Positions 60,293-64,000 of a DNA stretch of 64,000 nucleotides are shown here, in pieces. The translations under genes were made by a program, and so were the position numbers. The stretch comes from an uncultured Chitinophagaceae bacterium (GTDB lineage: Bacteria; Bacteroidota; Bacteroidia; Chitinophagales; Chitinophagaceae). The notes beneath the pieces were generated by a model. The model was given only the letters and a program-made list of their open reading frames with translations, searched no databases and was not told where the DNA came from. The stretch covers positions 1 to 64,000 of the forward strand of contig CAITVK010000053.1 of the NCBI GenBank assembly GCA_903895845.1, written 5' to 3'. Position 1 is the stretch's first letter. Each line of letters begins with the position of its first letter.

Positions 60293-60465
60293 AAATGAAT
60301 ATTCAAATGGTTTAAATGAACATTCAAATGGATTAAATGAACATTCAAATGATTTAAATGAATATCCAAATCATTTAAATGAACATTCAAATGAATTAAA
60401 TGGATATTCAAAAGATTTAAATGAACATTCAAATGATTTAAATGGATATTCAGATCATTTAAATG
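60293..60465. repeat. Tandem array E: about 8.2 units of 21 bp, interrupted by the IS left end
   Basis: AAATGAACATTCAAATGATTT-type units in perfect 21-bp register from 60293. Confidence 0.95.
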
Positions 60466-61754
60466 GATAGTATCCAAATAAGTGTGTAAGTTATAAACTT
60501 GCAGATTTATTATGAAAGAGAAAAACGAGTTATTAAAAGGGTTGCCCACAGACTTCTTTAAGCAGTTCAAGAGTGGGGATGATTTTACGGGTTTTATGGA
60601 TGCTTTGTTCAAGCGTGGTGTTGAAGAGCTTCTGTCAGGGGAGTTGGATGCGCATTTAGGCTATGACAAGCATACTACTTCGAGCGGCAGTAACAAGCGT
60701 AATGGTTATAAGAGCAAGACCATCAAGACGACCAAAGGCAGCTACATTATTGATGTTCCTAGGGACAGGGAAAGCAGTTTTGAGCCACGCCTGATCCCCA
60801 AACGTAAGCGGATGATAGACCATATTGAGGATGTGGTGGTCAGTTTCTATGCTAAGGGGATGAGTACGGAAGATATCAGTACCCAAATCAATGAGTTGTA
60901 TGGTGTGGGCATCAGCAGTTCCACTGTATCCAATATCACGGAAAGGGTATTGGTGGATGTGGCACTGTGGCAGCAACGCCCCTTGGACGGTACCTACCTG
61001 GTAGTGTGGCTGGATGGCATCGTTTTCAAGGTGAGACAGGACAATAAAATCATCAATAAATGTGTTTATATCATTGCCGGGTTGAATACAATGGGCAAGA
61101 AAGAAGTATTGGGTTTATGGATAAACGAACAGGAAAGTGCCACCTTCTGGATGAAGGCATTGACTGATTTAAGGGCAAGGGGCGTACAGGACATCCTCAT
61201 AGCCTGCTCCGATAACCTCAAAGGACTCACGCAGGCCATACAGGCAATATTCCCAGAGACGGTCACACAACTTTGTATCGTACACCAGATAAGAAACAGC
61301 CTCAAAAAAGTGCCCTACAAGAACAGAAGGGAAGTGGCAGCAGACCTCAAGAATATCTATGAGGCTTCCAATGAGGAGGCAGCTTCACAGGCTTTCTTTG
61401 GCTTCGAACTCAAATGGGGTAAGACATACCCATACATCTGCACCTCTTGGAAAAACAACTGGGCAAACCTTGTCCCTTTCTTGCAATACCCTATGGAAAT
61501 AAGGAAACTCATTTATACAACAAATATGATAGAGAACCTAAACAGGAATGTAAGGAAGTTCACAAAAAACAAAACAATGTTCCCTGATGACGATGCAGTA
61601 ATGAAAGCGGTATACCTGGCAATACAGCATGCTTCAAAGGTCTGGACTAAAGAAATAATGAATTGGGCTAGTATTGCTAGTCAGTTTTTAATCATTTATC
61701 CAGAAAGATCTAAAATTATTTTTTAATCATTTACACACTTTAGTGGACATTATC
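60466..61754 (+). mobile_element. IS256-family insertion sequence, about 1289 bp
   Basis: Terminal repeats GATAGTATCCAAATAAGTGTGTAA and (rc) GATAATGTCCACTAAAGTGTGTAA, 19/24 match, flanking an intact transposase. Confidence 0.85.
60512..61726 (+). CDS. IS256 family (Mutator-type) transposase
   Basis: LDGIVFKVRQDNKIINKCVYIIAGLN, CSDNLKGLTQAIQAIFPETVTQLCIVHQIRNSLKKVPYK, YTTNMIENLNRNVRKFTKNK. Confidence 0.96.
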   Translation: MKEKNELLKGLPTDFFKQFKSGDDFTGFMDALFKRGVEELLSGELDAHLGYDKHTTSSGSNKRNGYKSKTIKTTKGSYIIDVPRDRESSFEPRLIPKRKRMIDHIEDVVVSFYAKGMSTEDISTQINELYGVGISSSTVSNITERVLVDVALWQQRPLDGTYLVVWLDGIVFKVRQDNKIINKCVYIIAGLNTMGKKEVLGLWINEQESATFWMKALTDLRARGVQDILIACSDNLKGLTQAIQAIFPETVTQLCIVHQIRNSLKKVPYKNRREVAADLKNIYEASNEEAASQAFFGFELKWGKTYPYICTSWKNNWANLVPFLQYPMEIRKLIYTTNMIENLNRNVRKFTKNKTMFPDDDAVMKAVYLAIQHASKVWTKEIMNWASIASQFLIIYPERSKIIF

Positions 61755-62060
61755 GACGGAAACATCTGGGAACATCGGAACAAATTGAATCTTCAGTTCC
61801 TTGATGAGGCAAAGCGAACGTACCATAGCGGACCAAAAGGCGGACGGAACACTTTGAAGCATTGGAACTGACTGGCAACATTGGTTCTTCGATGAGGCAA
61901 CGTGACGTATAACATCGTAGTTTGTCAGCCACTAGCATCAGTATTGCAAATATGGCTGGCGATGGAACAAACTTATCTTCAGCACTTTCTTTAAGCTTTT
62001 GTTTCGGCTGAACAACCTCATCAAGCCTTTCAAGTAATTTTTCAATCAATATTGCTTATA

Positions 62061-62100
62061 AACAAAGTGCAGCTAATTCTATTATTAGCTGCACTTTGTT
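62061..62100. terminator. Strong hairpin, 17-bp perfect stem, 6-nt loop
   Basis: AACAAAGTGCAGCTAAT-TCTATT-ATTAGCTGCACTTTGTT. Confidence 0.9.
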
Positions 62101-62118
62101 ATTGCATCTATCCCTTTA

Positions 62119-62997
62119 TTACATCCTTGCCTTCAAGAAAGCAATTGCTTTGGTATGGGCATCCTCTGTTGCTTGTTTGTTGTACACAGGATTACTTGGG
62201 TTGGCAAAACCATGATTGGCATCATAACGATATACAGACAACGTTCTTCCTGCTTCCTTCATATCTTTCTCAAACTGGTCTACTACCTTTGGTGAAATAT
62301 AAGCATCGAGGTTACCAAAGAACCCAATTACATCGCAGTTGATGGTTTTCAAACGAGATATATCAGTCTCTGGTCTGCCATAATACATTACACAACCTGC
62401 TGCTTGCTTTCCTGCCAGGATGGTGGACTGCAAACTCCATCCTCCTCCAAAGCACCATCCAACGGTGTATATTTTTGCTTTGTCGCCAGCATATACAATA
62501 GCGCCCTTTATAATGTTTTCCAAACGCTCGCTCTTGGCACTCTTCATGTATGCCATGGCACTATCGGCCGTAGTGGCTACCTTGCCGTCGTACATGTCTA
62601 CTGCAATCACGTTTATGTCGCCCAGTTCAGTCGCAAATGTCTCTGCTTCGCGCTTGATGTTGTCATTCAGTCCCCACCATTCTTGTATTACAATCAGCCA
62701 TTTATTTGTTTTCTTTTTAGATTTAATTAAATAGGCCTGTGCCTCAGTCCCATCGGGTGCAGGATACTTAATCATGCTTCCGGTTGCATTTGTGAGCTTA
62801 TAATAAGCCGGAAAATGATGCGCTTTGGCAAAGCCGGGTAAGTTGGCATCCAGCTCTATCTGATCCTTTATTGCATGGTTATAACAGGCTATGTAACCTT
62901 CGGGAGCCAGAAATGCGGGTGCCTTAGGTTTAAAGGTGTAACTGAGTAATGCGGCAGACGCAATAGCTGCAAACAGAAATAGTAAAGCTTTTTTCAT
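62119..62997 (-). CDS. Dienelactone hydrolase family protein, exported
   Basis: WLIVIQEWWGLNDNIKREAETFA, GWCFGGGWSLQ, DANHGFANPSNPVYN. Confidence 0.93.
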   Translation of the reverse strand: MKKALLFLFAAIASAALLSYTFKPKAPAFLAPEGYIACYNHAIKDQIELDANLPGFAKAHHFPAYYKLTNATGSMIKYPAPDGTEAQAYLIKSKKKTNKWLIVIQEWWGLNDNIKREAETFATELGDINVIAVDMYDGKVATTADSAMAYMKSAKSERLENIIKGAIVYAGDKAKIYTVGWCFGGGWSLQSTILAGKQAAGCVMYYGRPETDISRLKTINCDVIGFFGNLDAYISPKVVDQFEKDMKEAGRTLSVYRYDANHGFANPSNPVYNKQATEDAHTKAIAFLKARM

Positions 62998-63263
62998 TGT
63001 TATTTATTTTATTTTGAGTATTATTTTTATTAACATTGTCACCCCTGCTATGTTCAAAATTTACATCCCATTTTTATAAACAGTTTTTTTGCATTAGGTT
63101 TGCACGACTTCAATAGGTGTATTTCCCATCAATTTATTTTAGTCAGGTAGTTCTCAATCGTTCTAGTTACGAAACAGGTAAGGCATAATCTGTTGAGCCG
63201 TTTCCATGGTTAGTCGGTTTGTTACAGGCATTAATTGAAAGATATTTTAATATACAATCATAA

Positions 63264-64000
<737 letters not shown>

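Noticed and set aside
2694-60465. CRISPR arrays
   Set aside because: Units are contiguous and related throughout, with no unique 25-40-bp spacers and no cas genes in the window.
60253-60612. Minus ORF with HLNHLNV-type heptapeptides
   Set aside because: Artefact of array E; it also overlaps the MITE, the IS end and the transposase start.
50182-61754. Composite transposon bounded by the two identical IS ends
   Set aside because: Enclosed genes are core (rnhA, E2, cinA, dacB, ndk, guaA); the 50182 copy is only a terminal fragment.
61750-62049. 99-aa minus ORF to the right of the IS
   Set aside because: Starts with a plausible helix (MIEKLLERLDEVVQPKQ) but the rest is not protein-like and it runs into the IS end; could be a remnant but not supportable.

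Overview
This window is a chromosomal segment of a Bacteroidota bacterium, probably close to Chitinophagaceae judging by its genes. Most of it is ordinary housekeeping content: sdhCAB, glmS, guaA, ndk, ribF, aroE, cinA, rnhA, pyrG (partial), a dihydrolipoamide acyltransferase (E2), RluA and SpoU family RNA-modification enzymes, tRNA-His, and a carotenoid cluster (ECF sigma, crtI, crtB, idi). Accessory parts include an AlbA_2-type protein cut by the left edge, a class-II-like Fic protein, an orphan 324-aa protein behind a tandem array, and an IS256-family element. The strongest unexplained signal is non-coding. At least seven intergenic tandem arrays have unrelated sequences but the same architecture: a 21-bp unit (or a 20+21 = 41-bp double unit), in most cases an approximately 18-bp quasi-palindrome plus a 3-bp spacer. 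They lie at about 2.7, 23.6, 29.3, 35.0, 43.25, 50.0 and 60.3 kb. All seven lie on the 5' side of a gene. A second class, long hairpins built of 7-bp repeats, lies at gene 3' ends (10.1, 32.8, 50.8 and 58.4 kb). Two of the 21-bp arrays end in the same 24-bp IS256-type terminal sequence. A 159-bp MITE-like element with a 9-bp direct repeat sits just before the array at 60.3 kb. A histidine kinase at 15.7-17.2 kb carries an ethylene-receptor-like membrane domain. All calls come from reading the sequence and the supplied ORF track; no database search was run.
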